Below are positions 16,153 to 25,341 of a stretch of 64,000 nucleotides of DNA, one piece after another. This DNA comes from Azophilus sp965116165 (lineage in GTDB: Bacteria; Pseudomonadota; Gammaproteobacteria; Pseudomonadales; Azotimanducaceae). Numbering within the stretch: position 1 is the stretch's first letter; each line of letters begins with the position of its first letter. The DNA is taken from the NCBI GenBank assembly GCA_965116165.1, contig OZ220484.1, forward strand, positions 186,001 through 250,000, in the 5' to 3' direction. The notes beneath the pieces were generated by a model. That model made no database searches. It was not told the origin of the DNA and worked only from the letters and a program-made list of their open reading frames with translations. The position numbers were made by a program, and so were the translations under genes.

Positions 16153-17760
16153 ATGCGGATGATTCCCAGCCAGCCCCTGGACACTGGAAGCAATGCGGAA
16201 ATACGCATGTTCGACCTGTTGCGTACGGTATTTTCCGGGCCGGACCAGACCGGTTGGTTTGCCATGCACTCACTCAACCTCCCACGGCATGAGTATAAGC
16301 GGTTTGGCGAAATCGACTTTGTTTTATGTGGGCCGGAAGGCCTTTTCGTAGTGGAGGTCAAAGGCGGCGGAGTTTCCTGTCATGGCGGCATTTGGGAGAC
16401 CACGAATCGGTATGGCGAAACCCAGCGATTGCGGGAGTCACCATTTAAACAAGCGGAAGGGGCGTTGCATGGTTTGCGGGAAAAGTTGCCTGCTTCTATC
16501 ACCAACATCTTCGTGGCCGGTTACGGTGTTGTCATGCCGGATGTTGATCCACTTCCGGATAGCGCGGAGTGGGATCGCATGCCGGATGTTGATCCACTTC
16601 CGGATAGCGCGGAGTGGGATCGCGCCGTTCTCGCGGACGGTCGGGACTTCAGGCAGTTTGAAAAGTGGCTGGAGCGATTTATTCGTCACTGGCGTGCGAA
16701 GGATACCCGCAAGGCTGCGGTGACCCCTTCGCAGTTAAATGTATTGCGGCAACACTTGCGACCCGACTTCGAGGCTGTCGTGCCACTGCACGTTTCTGCC
16801 CATGATGTTGAAACTCGTATTGCTCGACTGACAGATGATCAACTGAGGCTGATCGATGTCGTCGAAGCCAACCCGCGGGTGATATGCTCCGGCGGTGCTG
16901 GGACAGGGAAAACAATGCTGGCGCTCGAATTGGCGAAGCGCTGGGGCGCATCTGGAATGAAGACCGCGCTGGCCTGTCATTCGCCTTGGCTCAAGCGCTT
17001 CTTGGAACGGAACGCGGTGTCCGGGCTGATTGTCAGCTTGGCGGAGTCGATTCATGTCGCCGCCAAGCGTGTCGGCATTGAAAAATTCGATGCATTGATC
17101 GTCGATGAGGGCCAGGACATATTGAACATGGATGCGCTGGCCCAACTGGATGCCTGTTTACGAGGTGGAATAAGCGAAGGACAATGGTGTTTCTTTCACG
17201 ATGTCAACAATCAGTCCGGCCTGTGCGGCTCCTATGTGCCAGACGCCTATGATTATCTGGAAAGTTTTTGCCCGGTGCGAATCCCACTGAAGACGAATTG
17301 CCGGAATTCACTGCCAATCCTGCAACGGATACAGGGCGACCTAGACGCTGATGTGGGCAATTCGGGGGTTGGTGATGGCCCTGCGGTACGTGAGGTTCGC
17401 GTCGTCGATACAGAAAGCGCTGTCCAAGCTCTGGGGAAAGAACTGCGTGGCCTAGTGGCTGACGAGGGATTCAACCTGGGCGATATCGTCGTTCTTTCAC
17501 CCTTTCCGTTTACGCATTCCTGGACATCTTCTCTGTCCGAGGATTTGCGAGATTCAATCTCCGTTCTGGACGATGCCTCGCCTCGTAACATGCATCGTCA
17601 TACCACCGGCTTTGCACAGATTGGAGATTTCAAGGGGCTTGAGAGCGAGGTCGTTGTTCTTGTCGATATGCCTAGACCAGGACACAGCGAGACCATGCGT
17701 TCGCTTCATTATGTTGGGATGAGCAGGGCGCGTGCGCTGCTGAGCATGATCTGTTGCTGA
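16153..17760 (+). CDS. NERD nuclease domain - SF1 helicase fusion
   Basis: 535 residues from the ATG at 16153; an in-frame TTG at 16090 lies within the MITE and is less likely. NERD domain at about residues 5-120: SNAEIRMFDLL, then GEIDFVLCGPEGLFVVEVKG, which holds the D...ExK residues of PD-(D/E)xK nucleases. Helicase half: Walker A CSGGAGTGKTMLALELAKRW near 250, IVDEGQDIL near 316, TNCRNSLPI near 380, GDFKGLESEVVVLVD near 491 and HYVGMSRARA near 519. Residues about 128-157 are a perfect tandem repeat. NERD-helicase fusions are common in defence islands. Its stop overlaps the ATG of the Fic gene. The partner DrmAB block lies upstream across the MITE knot, so co-transcription is doubtful. Confidence 0.85.
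   Translation: MRMIPSQPLDTGSNAEIRMFDLLRTVFSGPDQTGWFAMHSLNLPRHEYKRFGEIDFVLCGPEGLFVVEVKGGGVSCHGGIWETTNRYGETQRLRESPFKQAEGALHGLREKLPASITNIFVAGYGVVMPDVDPLPDSAEWDRMPDVDPLPDSAEWDRAVLADGRDFRQFEKWLERFIRHWRAKDTRKAAVTPSQLNVLRQHLRPDFEAVVPLHVSAHDVETRIARLTDDQLRLIDVVEANPRVICSGGAGTGKTMLALELAKRWGASGMKTALACHSPWLKRFLERNAVSGLIVSLAESIHVAAKRVGIEKFDALIVDEGQDILNMDALAQLDACLRGGISEGQWCFFHDVNNQSGLCGSYVPDAYDYLESFCPVRIPLKTNCRNSLPILQRIQGDLDADVGNSGVGDGPAVREVRVVDTESAVQALGKELRGLVADEGFNLGDIVVLSPFPFTHSWTSSLSEDLRDSISVLDDASPRNMHRHTTGFAQIGDFKGLESEVVVLVDMPRPGHSETMRSLHYVGMSRARALLSMICC
16534..16623 (+). repeat. perfect 45-bp tandem duplication inside NERD-helicase gene
   Basis: 16534-16578 and 16579-16623 are identical, duplicating 15 residues (MPDVDPLPDSAEWDR) in frame between the NERD and helicase domains. 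Recent replication slippage is the simplest cause. Confidence 0.95.
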
Positions 17761-18524
17761 TGACACGACTCTTCGAAAAATTGGGCTTTTCATGGAACCG
17801 ATCCTCCATCCCGGCCGCTGGGTCCGTCTCTGTTGAGCGCGCCATGTTTCGCTACAAGCAGATGCTGGCGCAGTTCGTGTTTGATGCCAGCTTCCTCGAA
17901 GGGAACCCTTTCACCTTTCCCCAAGTTAAGACCCTGCTGGACGGCGTGACGGTTGGGGGACACAGGATTTCCGACGAACAGCAGGTCTTGAATCTCGCTG
18001 CCGCCTCTAAGGCTCTACTCACCTTGGTAAAGGAACCTGACTTCAAGGTGGACAAGGCGACCTTTGATCGACTTCATGCTCTCGTAGCCAGGGAGGAGGC
18101 GCTTGAGTGGGGGCACTTTCGAGGGGAGGGGCAAGAAGCCCACTACACGCCGTTCGTATCTCTGGGACATCACGAGCCACATAAGCCGCTGGTAACTATT
18201 GAGGGTGCGCCGGAACTCAACCGGGTTTTTGCCGAGGGTGTCGAAGTGCTTGAGGCTGAGGTTTCCGATCCTCGCGAACGCGGGACGGCCTTCTTCCTGT
18301 TCGGCGCTTTGCAGCAATTCTATTTCGACGGCAACAAACGCACGTCTCGCTTTATGATGAATGGCATTCTCATGTCGCACGGAATCGAGGCAATCTCCGT
18401 GCCCGCCAAACGAGCGGAAGAGTTCAATGAGAAAATGGTGCGATTCTTTGTAGGGAAAGATGCGACCGAGATGATGGATTTCCTGATCGACTGTCAGCCG
18501 AAGGGTGAACCCAAGCCAAAATAA
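17760..18524 (+). CDS. Fic-fold protein with altered catalytic motif
   Basis: 254 residues from the ATG that overlaps the preceding TGA. The Fic core is clear: the motif normally HxFx(D/E)GNxRxxR reads QFYFDGNKRTSR at 186-197, so the catalytic His is Gln186 while the phosphate-binding DGNKR loop is kept. An inhibitory-helix-like segment ASFLEGN at 43-49 has Ala in place of the usual Ser/Thr. Fic proteins transfer AMP or other groups to target hydroxyls; without the His this one may bind nucleotides, act differently, or be regulatory. Overlap with the NERD-helicase gene indicates a joint role. A trailing segment VGKDATEMMDFLIDC resembles relatives in defence contexts. Confidence 0.8.
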   Translation: MTRLFEKLGFSWNRSSIPAAGSVSVERAMFRYKQMLAQFVFDASFLEGNPFTFPQVKTLLDGVTVGGHRISDEQQVLNLAAASKALLTLVKEPDFKVDKATFDRLHALVAREEALEWGHFRGEGQEAHYTPFVSLGHHEPHKPLVTIEGAPELNRVFAEGVEVLEAEVSDPRERGTAFFLFGALQQFYFDGNKRTSRFMMNGILMSHGIEAISVPAKRAEEFNEKMVRFFVGKDATEMMDFLIDCQPKGEPKPK

Positions 18525-18684
18525 GCGCCCAACCCCGGGCTGTCGATGTAGGAAGAAGCCATAAAAAACGCGCTCTGTTCTCACTGATGTTGAAAAGCCG
18601 ACAGCCTTGAGCTGACCATGATTGATATAGGGCGACCCCATCAAGGCCACCTCAAGGGAAATCATGTCGTGTAAAGAAGGCATA

Positions 18685-19203
18685 ATGTCGCAGGATACCG
18701 ATTGGATGCGTCAGGCATTGGAACTGGCGATACAGGCGGCCAATCACGGCGAGGTGCCTGTTGGTGCGGTACTCGTGCAACGCGATGAGCAGGGCGGCTC
18801 GGTCGTTGGGCGCGGCCGCAATGGCATGGTCGGCAACATTGACCCCACATCCCACGCGGAGATCAACGCTTTGCGCGACGCGGCGAAGCGGCTCGGCAAC
18901 TATCGCTTGTCCGGCACCACGTTGTACGTGACCCTGGAGCCCTGCCTGATGTGTGCGGGCGCCCTCGTGCATGCCCGCGTCGAGCGGCTGGTGTTCGGTG
19001 CCCGCGAACCGCGTACCGGCGCGGTGGTCAGCCAGTTCCGGGCGCTTGAAAGTGCGGCGCATAATCACCGGGTCGAAGTCACGGAGGCTGTGTTGGCCGA
19101 GGAGTGCGCCTCACTGATGCGGGGTTTTTTTCGGGAAAGGCGCCAACATTCGTCCAGTAGCGAATTAATCGAACGGGACACTAGGGTTGATGGCAACGAC
19201 TGA
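18685..19203 (+). CDS. tadA: tRNA adenosine(34) deaminase TadA
   Basis: 172 residues. Converts A34 to inosine in tRNA-Arg(ACG). Cytidine/adenosine deaminase fold with zinc motif HAEINAL (His and catalytic Glu near residue 56) and PCLMC (near 86). Start chosen at 18685, where AAAGAAGG lies at the right distance; an upstream ATG at 18664 would add seven residues. The end overlaps purL by 14 bp. First clearly core gene after the defence region. Confidence 0.95.
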   Translation: MSQDTDWMRQALELAIQAANHGEVPVGAVLVQRDEQGGSVVGRGRNGMVGNIDPTSHAEINALRDAAKRLGNYRLSGTTLYVTLEPCLMCAGALVHARVERLVFGAREPRTGAVVSQFRALESAAHNHRVEVTEAVLAEECASLMRGFFRERRQHSSSSELIERDTRVDGND

Positions 19204-22200
19204 CCTATGGGTGCTCAGGGGTCCGCCGGCGATGTCGAGGTTTCGGCTGGAGAAGCTTCGGGACGAATTGGGTGTCGAAGGCCTGTATGCGGAATTCGTT
19301 CATCTTCTGAAACTGCGCGCGGCGCTGGATCCGGAGCGGCGGGGGCGGGCGGAGGCACTGCTGCGCTATGGTCCGGCAACCGATTTGCCCGAACGCCGGG
19401 GTGAGTTGCGGTGCACTGTTTTACCACGCCTCGGCACGGTCTCGCCCTGGTCAAGCAAGGCCACCGACATCTTTTATATCTGCGATCTGCAAGATGTTGC
19501 CCGGGTGGAGCGGGGGATGCGGTGGTATGCGACCGGTCCGCTCGACGAAGCCGCCGTCGGGGCGCTCCATGACCGCATGACGGAATGCGTCATTGATGGG
19601 GATGACTACGAATCGGTATTCACCACCCTGTCCCCGAGGCCGTTCGTCCGGATTCCGGTATTGACCGATGGCGATGACGCCCTAAGAAACGCCAACCGGG
19701 AACTGGGCCTTGCGTTATCGGATGACGAGATTCGCTATCTGGCGGATACCTTTGTGGGTCTGAACCGCGACCCGAGTGATGTGGAACTCATGATGTTTGC
19801 CCAGGCGAACTCGGAACACTGCCGCCACAAGATTTTCAACGCGGCCTGGAGGGTGGACGGCGTCGCCCAACCCCGTTCGCTCTTCGCCATGATCCGCAAC
19901 ACCCACGCGCACATCAACGGCGCGGGTATTTTAAGCGCCTACGCCGATAACGCCGCTGTAATCGAGGGCCATCGAACCCGGCGCTTTTTTGCCGGCCCGG
20001 GCAATCGGGAATACCGCTATATCGAAGAGCCGGCACCCGTTTTGATGAAGGTGGAAACCCACAACCACCCCACGGCCATCGCGCCCCACCCGGGGGCGGC
20101 GACGGGCAGTGGCGGTGAAATTCGCGATGAGGGCGCCGTGGGCAGGGGCTCCAAGCCCAAGGCTGGGCTTACCGGCTTCACCACATCCCATCTAAATATT
20201 CCCGGGCTGCCGGAGCCTTGGGAAAATGGGGTGTGCAAGCCTAAGCACATAGCCTCCGCTCTGGAGATCATGCTTGAGGGGCCAATAGGTGCCGCGGGCT
20301 TTAACAACGAGTACGGCCGACCCGCGCTTGCCGGGTATTTCCGAACCTTCGAGCAGCGGGACACCGCGGGGCGTCTACGCGGCTATCACAAGCCGGTGAT
20401 GATTGCGGGCGGCTTGGGCACGGTGCGGCCCGGCCATATTCAGCCCCGGTCCTTCCCGCCCGGTACGCGGCTGGTGGTGCTCGGCGGTCCGGCCATGTTG
20501 ATTGGTCTCGGCGGGGGCGCCGCGTCCAGCATGGCCTCGGGCACCAGTTCAGCCGATTTGGATTTCGCCTCCGTGCAGCGGCATAACGCCGAGATGCAGC
20601 GGCGCTGCCAGGAAGTGATCGATGCCTGCTGTGCGCTTGACGCCGAGAATCCGATACTGCTGATTCACGATGTGGGGGCGGGCGGGTTGTCCAATGCCCT
20701 GCCCGAGTTGGTTAGGGATGGCGCCGCCGGCGGCCGCTTCGAGCTGCGCGACATTCCCAACGTCGACCCCGGCATGTCGCCGCTGGAAATCTGGTGCAAC
20801 GAGGCCCAGGAGCGCTACGTTTTGGGTATCGCCGCGGAGCGCACCGAGCACTTCGAAGCGTTGTGCCGTCGGGAACGGTGCCCCTACGCGATTATCGGGG
20901 AGGCAACCGCCGCGCGGACCCTGCGGGTTGCCGACCGGACATTCAACAATCGCCCGGTCGATCTGCCCCTTTCCATCCTGTTCGGCAAACCGCCGCAGAT
21001 GCGGCGCCGGTTTCGCCGTCGCGCAACGGCCGTCGGGTCACTGAATCTGGATGATATCGAGTTGGCGGAGGCCATGCACCGCGTGCTCGGATTTCCGACC
21101 GTGGCGAGCAAGCAGTTCCTGATTACGATTGGCGACCGCAGCATCACCGGACTCGTTGGCCAGGAGCAGATGGTTGGCCCCTGGCAGGTGCCGGTAAGCG
21201 ATGTGGCGGTGACGCTTGCGGGTTATCAAACCCATCGCGGCGAGGCTATGGCCATGGGGGAACGCTCGCCGCTGGCACTGATCAATGCCGCCGCCTCGGC
21301 GCGCATGGCCGTGGGGGAGGCGCTCACCAACCTGATTGCGGCGGATATCGCATCCCTTGAACGCACGGTGCTGTCGGCGAATTGGATGGTGTCGGCGGGT
21401 GAGGAGGCCGAGGAGCAGGCGCTATTCGATGCGGTTCAGGCTGTCGGCATGGAATTGTGCCCGGTTCTCGGTATCGCGATTCCGGTTGGCAAGGACAGCC
21501 TTTCCATGCGCACACAATGGCGCGAGGGCGACAGCGTTCGCGAGGTGGCGGCGCCGATGACATTGATTGTTTCCGCCTTCGCGCCGGTCGTGGACGCCCG
21601 CCGGACGCTCACCCCGCAACTTCGGCACCCGGCTCCCGACCCCGATAGCGGCCTGGCATCCGGGCATCAACGCGGGGGTACCCAGCCGGAGGGTGCGGGG
21701 ATAGAACCCTCAAATCTTTCCAGATTGTTGCTCGTAGATCTGGGTGGCGGCCGCAATCGCCTGGGCGGCAGTGCGCTGGCGCAGTGTTTCGGCAGGCTTG
21801 GCGGTGCCTGTCCGGATGTCGATGACGCACCGGCCCTGGCCCAGGCACTGAAAGCGGTATTGGCCCTGAATCGCGAGGGTCGCATTCTTGCATACCACGA
21901 CCGTTCCGATGGCGGCTTGCTGGCGACGCTTGCCGAGATGGCATTTGCCGGCCGTCTGGGCTGGGATCTGCGGATCGAGGACGAAGACCTGCTCGGTGCG
22001 TTGTTCAGTGAAGAACTGGGGTTTGTGTTGCAGGTGGCGCAGGCCGATATTGACGATGTTGTGCAGCGTTTTGCCGGTATCCGGATCGTCAATTTGGGCA
22101 GGGTGCGCTCCGATCAGCGTTTGCGCCTCCGCCATCGTGGGGTTTCGGTGATTGATGCCGACCGCGCCGATTGGCAACGCCGTTGGGCGGAGCCGAGCTA

Positions 22201-23107
22201 TCGGATGCAGCGCCTGCGGGACAACCCGGAAACGGCGGATCGGGAATACGCAACCATCGACGATCACACGGACCCTGGGCTGCGGGCCACCCTGACATTT
22301 GACCCGGACGAGGGGACATTCGCCATCGGCAAGGCAAGGCCGCGGGTCGCCGTGCTGCGTGAACAGGGGGTTAATGGCCAATTGGAAATGGCCGCGGCAT
22401 TCGACCGCGCTGGCTTCACCAGTGTTGATGTGCACATGAGCGAGCTGCTCGGTGGCACGGTCAACCTGCTCGATTTCCCGGTATTCGCTGCCTGTGGGGG
22501 ATTTTCCTACGGCGATGTGCTCGGTGGCGGTGGCGGTTGGGCGAAAAGCATCCTGTTCCACAGGGAAGTGCGCGATGCCTTTCAGGCCTTTTTTGCGTCC
22601 GACCGGCTGGCGCTTGGTATTTGCAACGGCTGCCAGATGATGGCTGGTCTTGCCGATTTGATTCCGGGGGCCGCATACTGGCCGCGATTCGTGCGCAACC
22701 GCTCCGATCAGTTCGAGGCGCGCACGGTGCTGGTGCGCATCAACGATATCGATTCACCCTGGTTGGAGGGCATGGCCGGGAGTGTTATTCCAGTGCCGGT
22801 TGCGCACGGCGAGGGGCGGGCCGAGTTCCGCGATGCGACAGCCCCGAGCGCCCTGGTCGACCACGGGCAGCTTTGCGCACAATACGTGACCAATCGGCAT
22901 GAGCTGGCCGACACCTACCCCGCGAATCCCAACGGCTCGCCACTGGGTCTGGCGGGGGTCACCGCCGCGTCCGGTCGCGTACTGATCATGATGCCGCATC
23001 CGGAACGGGCGTTCCGGGCTTGCCAGAACACCTGTCCCGATCCCGCCTGGCATGAGGATGGGCCCTGGATGCGGCTATTCGGGAACGCTCGATCCGCGGT
23101 TGGCTAA
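19190..23107 (+). CDS. purL: phosphoribosylformylglycinamidine synthase
   Basis: 1305 residues, the single-chain form typical of beta/gammaproteobacteria. Makes FGAM from FGAR, ATP and glutamine in purine synthesis. Visible: VETHNHPTAIAPHPGAATGS near 287, the two PurM-like halves, and a C-terminal glutaminase with GFSYGDVLGGG near 1104, nucleophile Cys in LGICNGCQ near 1145 and PHPERAFR near 1268. An extra 25-30 residues (about 805-840, Pro/Gly/Ser-rich, bases 21615-21715) lie just before LLLVDLGGGRNRLGGSALAQ, where other PurL chains have only a short linker. ATG at 19190 overlaps the tadA end. Confidence 0.97.
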   Translation: MATTDLWVLRGPPAMSRFRLEKLRDELGVEGLYAEFVHLLKLRAALDPERRGRAEALLRYGPATDLPERRGELRCTVLPRLGTVSPWSSKATDIFYICDLQDVARVERGMRWYATGPLDEAAVGALHDRMTECVIDGDDYESVFTTLSPRPFVRIPVLTDGDDALRNANRELGLALSDDEIRYLADTFVGLNRDPSDVELMMFAQANSEHCRHKIFNAAWRVDGVAQPRSLFAMIRNTHAHINGAGILSAYADNAAVIEGHRTRRFFAGPGNREYRYIEEPAPVLMKVETHNHPTAIAPHPGAATGSGGEIRDEGAVGRGSKPKAGLTGFTTSHLNIPGLPEPWENGVCKPKHIASALEIMLEGPIGAAGFNNEYGRPALAGYFRTFEQRDTAGRLRGYHKPVMIAGGLGTVRPGHIQPRSFPPGTRLVVLGGPAMLIGLGGGAASSMASGTSSADLDFASVQRHNAEMQRRCQEVIDACCALDAENPILLIHDVGAGGLSNALPELVRDGAAGGRFELRDIPNVDPGMSPLEIWCNEAQERYVLGIAAERTEHFEALCRRERCPYAIIGEATAARTLRVADRTFNNRPVDLPLSILFGKPPQMRRRFRRRATAVGSLNLDDIELAEAMHRVLGFPTVASKQFLITIGDRSITGLVGQEQMVGPWQVPVSDVAVTLAGYQTHRGEAMAMGERSPLALINAAASARMAVGEALTNLIAADIASLERTVLSANWMVSAGEEAEEQALFDAVQAVGMELCPVLGIAIPVGKDSLSMRTQWREGDSVREVAAPMTLIVSAFAPVVDARRTLTPQLRHPAPDPDSGLASGHQRGGTQPEGAGIEPSNLSRLLLVDLGGGRNRLGGSALAQCFGRLGGACPDVDDAPALAQALKAVLALNREGRILAYHDRSDGGLLATLAEMAFAGRLGWDLRIEDEDLLGALFSEELGFVLQVAQADIDDVVQRFAGIRIVNLGRVRSDQRLRLRHRGVSVIDADRADWQRRWAEPSYRMQRLRDNPETADREYATIDDHTDPGLRATLTFDPDEGTFAIGKARPRVAVLREQGVNGQLEMAAAFDRAGFTSVDVHMSELLGGTVNLLDFPVFAACGGFSYGDVLGGGGGWAKSILFHREVRDAFQAFFASDRLALGICNGCQMMAGLADLIPGAAYWPRFVRNRSDQFEARTVLVRINDIDSPWLEGMAGSVIPVPVAHGEGRAEFRDATAPSALVDHGQLCAQYVTNRHELADTYPANPNGSPLGLAGVTAASGRVLIMMPHPERAFRACQNTCPDPAWHEDGPWMRLFGNARSAVG

Positions 23108-23123
23108 ATAAGGGAAGTCTCAC

Positions 23124-23660
23124 ATGCTCTATCACTTTGAGGATCGCCGTGTTGTGGCGGAAGGCGACTATTACGTGGCACCGAGTGCCGCCGTCATTGG
23201 CAGGGTTCGGCTTGGGAACAATGTGAGCGTCTGGTTCAGCGCCGTCGTGCGCGGCGATGACGAACCCATTTTAATCGGCGAAAATTCCAACATTCAGGAT
23301 TGCGCCGTGGTGCACACGGACCCGGCCCGCCCGTGCATTATCGGCAACAATGTCACCATCGGCCACAAGGCGGTCGTCCATGGCTGTGAAATCGGCGATA
23401 ACACCACTGTCGGCATCAACGCCGTGGTCCTCAGCGGTGCCAGGGTGGGCAGGGGCTGTCTCATCGGTGCCAATTCGCTGGTCGCGGAGGGCAAGGAAAT
23501 CCCCGATAACTCCTTGGTTCTTGGTACGCCGGGCCGGGTCGTCGCCACGCTGACGGCAGCGCGGCTTGAGAGCCTGAAACGCAACTACCGGCACTACGTT
23601 GAAAATGGCCGCAGGTTTGCCGCCGGATTAAGCGTTCAGGAGACCGCGGACATGCCTTGA
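23124..23660 (+). CDS. gamma-class carbonic anhydrase family protein (YrdA/PaaY-like)
   Basis: 178 residues forming a left-handed beta-helix of hexapeptide repeats (IGRVRLGNNVSVWFSAVVRG and similar). Zinc-binding histidines fit VVHTD near 67 and IGHKAVVHGC near 82-92. Enzymatic activity varies in this family. It follows purL by 16 bp, so may be co-transcribed. A MITE B copy lies 11 bp after the stop. Confidence 0.9.
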   Translation: MLYHFEDRRVVAEGDYYVAPSAAVIGRVRLGNNVSVWFSAVVRGDDEPILIGENSNIQDCAVVHTDPARPCIIGNNVTIGHKAVVHGCEIGDNTTVGINAVVLSGARVGRGCLIGANSLVAEGKEIPDNSLVLGTPGRVVATLTAARLESLKRNYRHYVENGRRFAAGLSVQETADMP

Positions 23661-23671
23661 AGCCAATCTCT

Positions 23672-23778
23672 CTAGGGAACCTCTGATTAAACCTGTAGTC
23701 ACGGCATTCGATCTAATAAAATCAATAGGCTACGAGTAGATCGATGCCGTTCTATCACATTGTTCAGACCGTCCCTAG
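23672..23778 (+). mobile_element. MITE family B, copy 5 (near-consensus)
   Basis: 99-bp unit between perfect CTAG duplications (23672-23675, 23775-23778). Left end GGAACCTCTGATTAA, right end TTGTTCAGACCGTCC. A good reference copy for the family. Confidence 0.9.
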
Positions 23779-23904
23779 TGTGCTGTCCGGCAAATTCGCT
23801 ATAAAATAGTCACCGGCCTATAAAAAATAATTTCATTTAAAATCAATGATATACGATACATTACACACAGTTCGAATAGTATGCGCATTTCCGGGACAGG
23901 ACAC
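23778..23904 (+). mobile_element. MITE family C (TA-flanked, 127 bp)
   Basis: Ends AGTGTGCTGTCCGGCAAATT and (reverse complement) AGTGTCCTGTCCCGGAAATG are near-matching inverted repeats, flanked by TA at 23776-23777 and 23905-23906. The interior is AT-rich and non-coding. TA duplication suggests mobilisation by an IS630/Tc1-like transposase; that is inference. It is inserted at the edge of the preceding B copy. Confidence 0.75.
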
Positions 23905-23968
23905 TAGGTTTCGGTAGTGCATCGGTTGGATTACCGATGCAGTCGCGGTGGCTCCCGTAAAATTCGGG

Positions 23969-25321
23969 TTAACCCTTCAATGAAGTCCTGAATGAGGCTT
24001 CGGTGCGCTTCCCGACCTCTTCCTGCGAGACGCCGGGCATGAGACGCTCAAGGTGAAGCGCGCCATCAACGAATCGGAAGACGCCCAACTCTGTAATGAC
24101 CACATCAACAACATCGCTTGCGGTCAGCGGCAGGGTGCATGTGGGTACAAGCTTCGACCGCCCCGCCCTATCTGTATGGGTCATCGTAATGATCAGCCTA
24201 CGCGCACCGAGGGCAAGATCCATTGCGCCGCCAACGCCAAGGAGCGGTTTGCCGGGGACCGCCCAGTTGGCGAGGTTGCCGGCTTCATCCACCTGTAGCC
24301 CCCCCATGATCGCAACATCCACGTGATGTCCGCGAATCATCGCGAAGGAGGTCGCGCTGTCGAAGTAGCTGCTCCCGGGCAGTGCTGTGACCGGAATTTT
24401 GCCGGCGTTGACTGGAAAGACAAGCGCACCGCCTTCTTCCGGCTCCGGGCCTACCCCCAGCATGCCGTTTTCACTGTGCATGATAATGCCGCGCGCTTCT
24501 GTGATCAGATCCGCGACAAGTGTTGGAATGCCTACGCCCAGATTCACGATGTCCCCGGGCTCAAGTTCCGCCAACGCGGCCTTGGCCATTTCCATGCGTT
24601 CCGGGGACACCACCTTGTCACTCGAAGCGACCGATGCGGAGCTGCCAAGATTTTCCAGCGTCATCGGCGCTTCAACGAGGTAGTCCACATAGCAGCAGGG
24701 GGTATGAATTTGATTGGGATCGATGTCTCCGGCAGGCACAATCTTCTCGACTTCCGCCACCACCACCCTGGCGGCGGAGGCGATGGCTGGGTTGAAGTTC
24801 TGTTCCGTCATGCGGTACCGCAGGTTGCCCGCCTCATCGCCAACCCAGGCGCGCACGAAAGCGACATCGCCTTTGATAGCCGGCTGAAACACCTGCTCTA
24901 CTCCATCGAGGACTCGAACTTCGCGTCCCTCGGCGAGGGAAGTGCCCGCCGATGTCGGCGTGAAGAACCCGCCGATACCCGCGCCCCCCGCTCTTAAGGC
25001 TTCGCTCAGGGTGCCCTGCGGCAGCAACTCGATTTCCAAGTCGCCGGCAAGGGCCGCGGCAACGGCCTCCCGGTTGCTCGTGAAAAACGAGCCAATCGCC
25101 TTCCGGAGCTGGCCATTGCGAAGCAGTCGACCACCGCCGAGTCCCACTTCGCCCACATTGTTGCCCACATAAGTCAGATTCCCGATGTCCTTTTGCTCAG
25201 CCAAGGCATGCAGAAGATTCACGGGATTCCCGGTCATGCCAAATCCACCCACCAGGAGGGTGTCGCCACTCGCCACCAGGCGAGCGGCTGTAATAGGATT
25301 GAGTTTCGGTATCCGTCTCAT
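23969..25321 (-). CDS. fused alpha-beta 3-oxoacid (3-oxoadipate-type) CoA transferase
   Basis: 450 residues from the ATG at 25321. Both CoA-transferase subunits are joined: the alpha part (about 1-235) has LLVGGFGMTGNPVNLLHAL near 22, and the beta part (about 240-450) has the catalytic Glu284 in MHSENGMLGVG. Separate alpha and beta subunits (PcaI/PcaJ, CatI/CatJ) are the common form, fused chains the less common one. Next to maleylacetate reductase it would activate 3-oxoadipate with succinyl-CoA; substrate is inferred from context. It lies 20 bp after the reductase gene with no clear ribosome site, suggesting coupled translation. Confidence 0.85.
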   Translation of the reverse strand: MRRIPKLNPITAARLVASGDTLLVGGFGMTGNPVNLLHALAEQKDIGNLTYVGNNVGEVGLGGGRLLRNGQLRKAIGSFFTSNREAVAAALAGDLEIELLPQGTLSEALRAGGAGIGGFFTPTSAGTSLAEGREVRVLDGVEQVFQPAIKGDVAFVRAWVGDEAGNLRYRMTEQNFNPAIASAARVVVAEVEKIVPAGDIDPNQIHTPCCYVDYLVEAPMTLENLGSSASVASSDKVVSPERMEMAKAALAELEPGDIVNLGVGIPTLVADLITEARGIIMHSENGMLGVGPEPEEGGALVFPVNAGKIPVTALPGSSYFDSATSFAMIRGHHVDVAIMGGLQVDEAGNLANWAVPGKPLLGVGGAMDLALGARRLIITMTHTDRAGRSKLVPTCTLPLTASDVVDVVITELGVFRFVDGALHLERLMPGVSQEEVGKRTEASFRTSLKG

Positions 25322-25341
25322 GTGGTTTTTGTTTGAGAAAG

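Noticed and set aside
21605..21730. Intein in PurL
   Set aside because: Only about 30 residues and no splicing motifs; far too short.
24323..24997. 224-codon plus-strand frame opposite the CoA transferase
   Set aside because: Antisense shadow; the minus-strand frame has clear CoA-transferase motifs.
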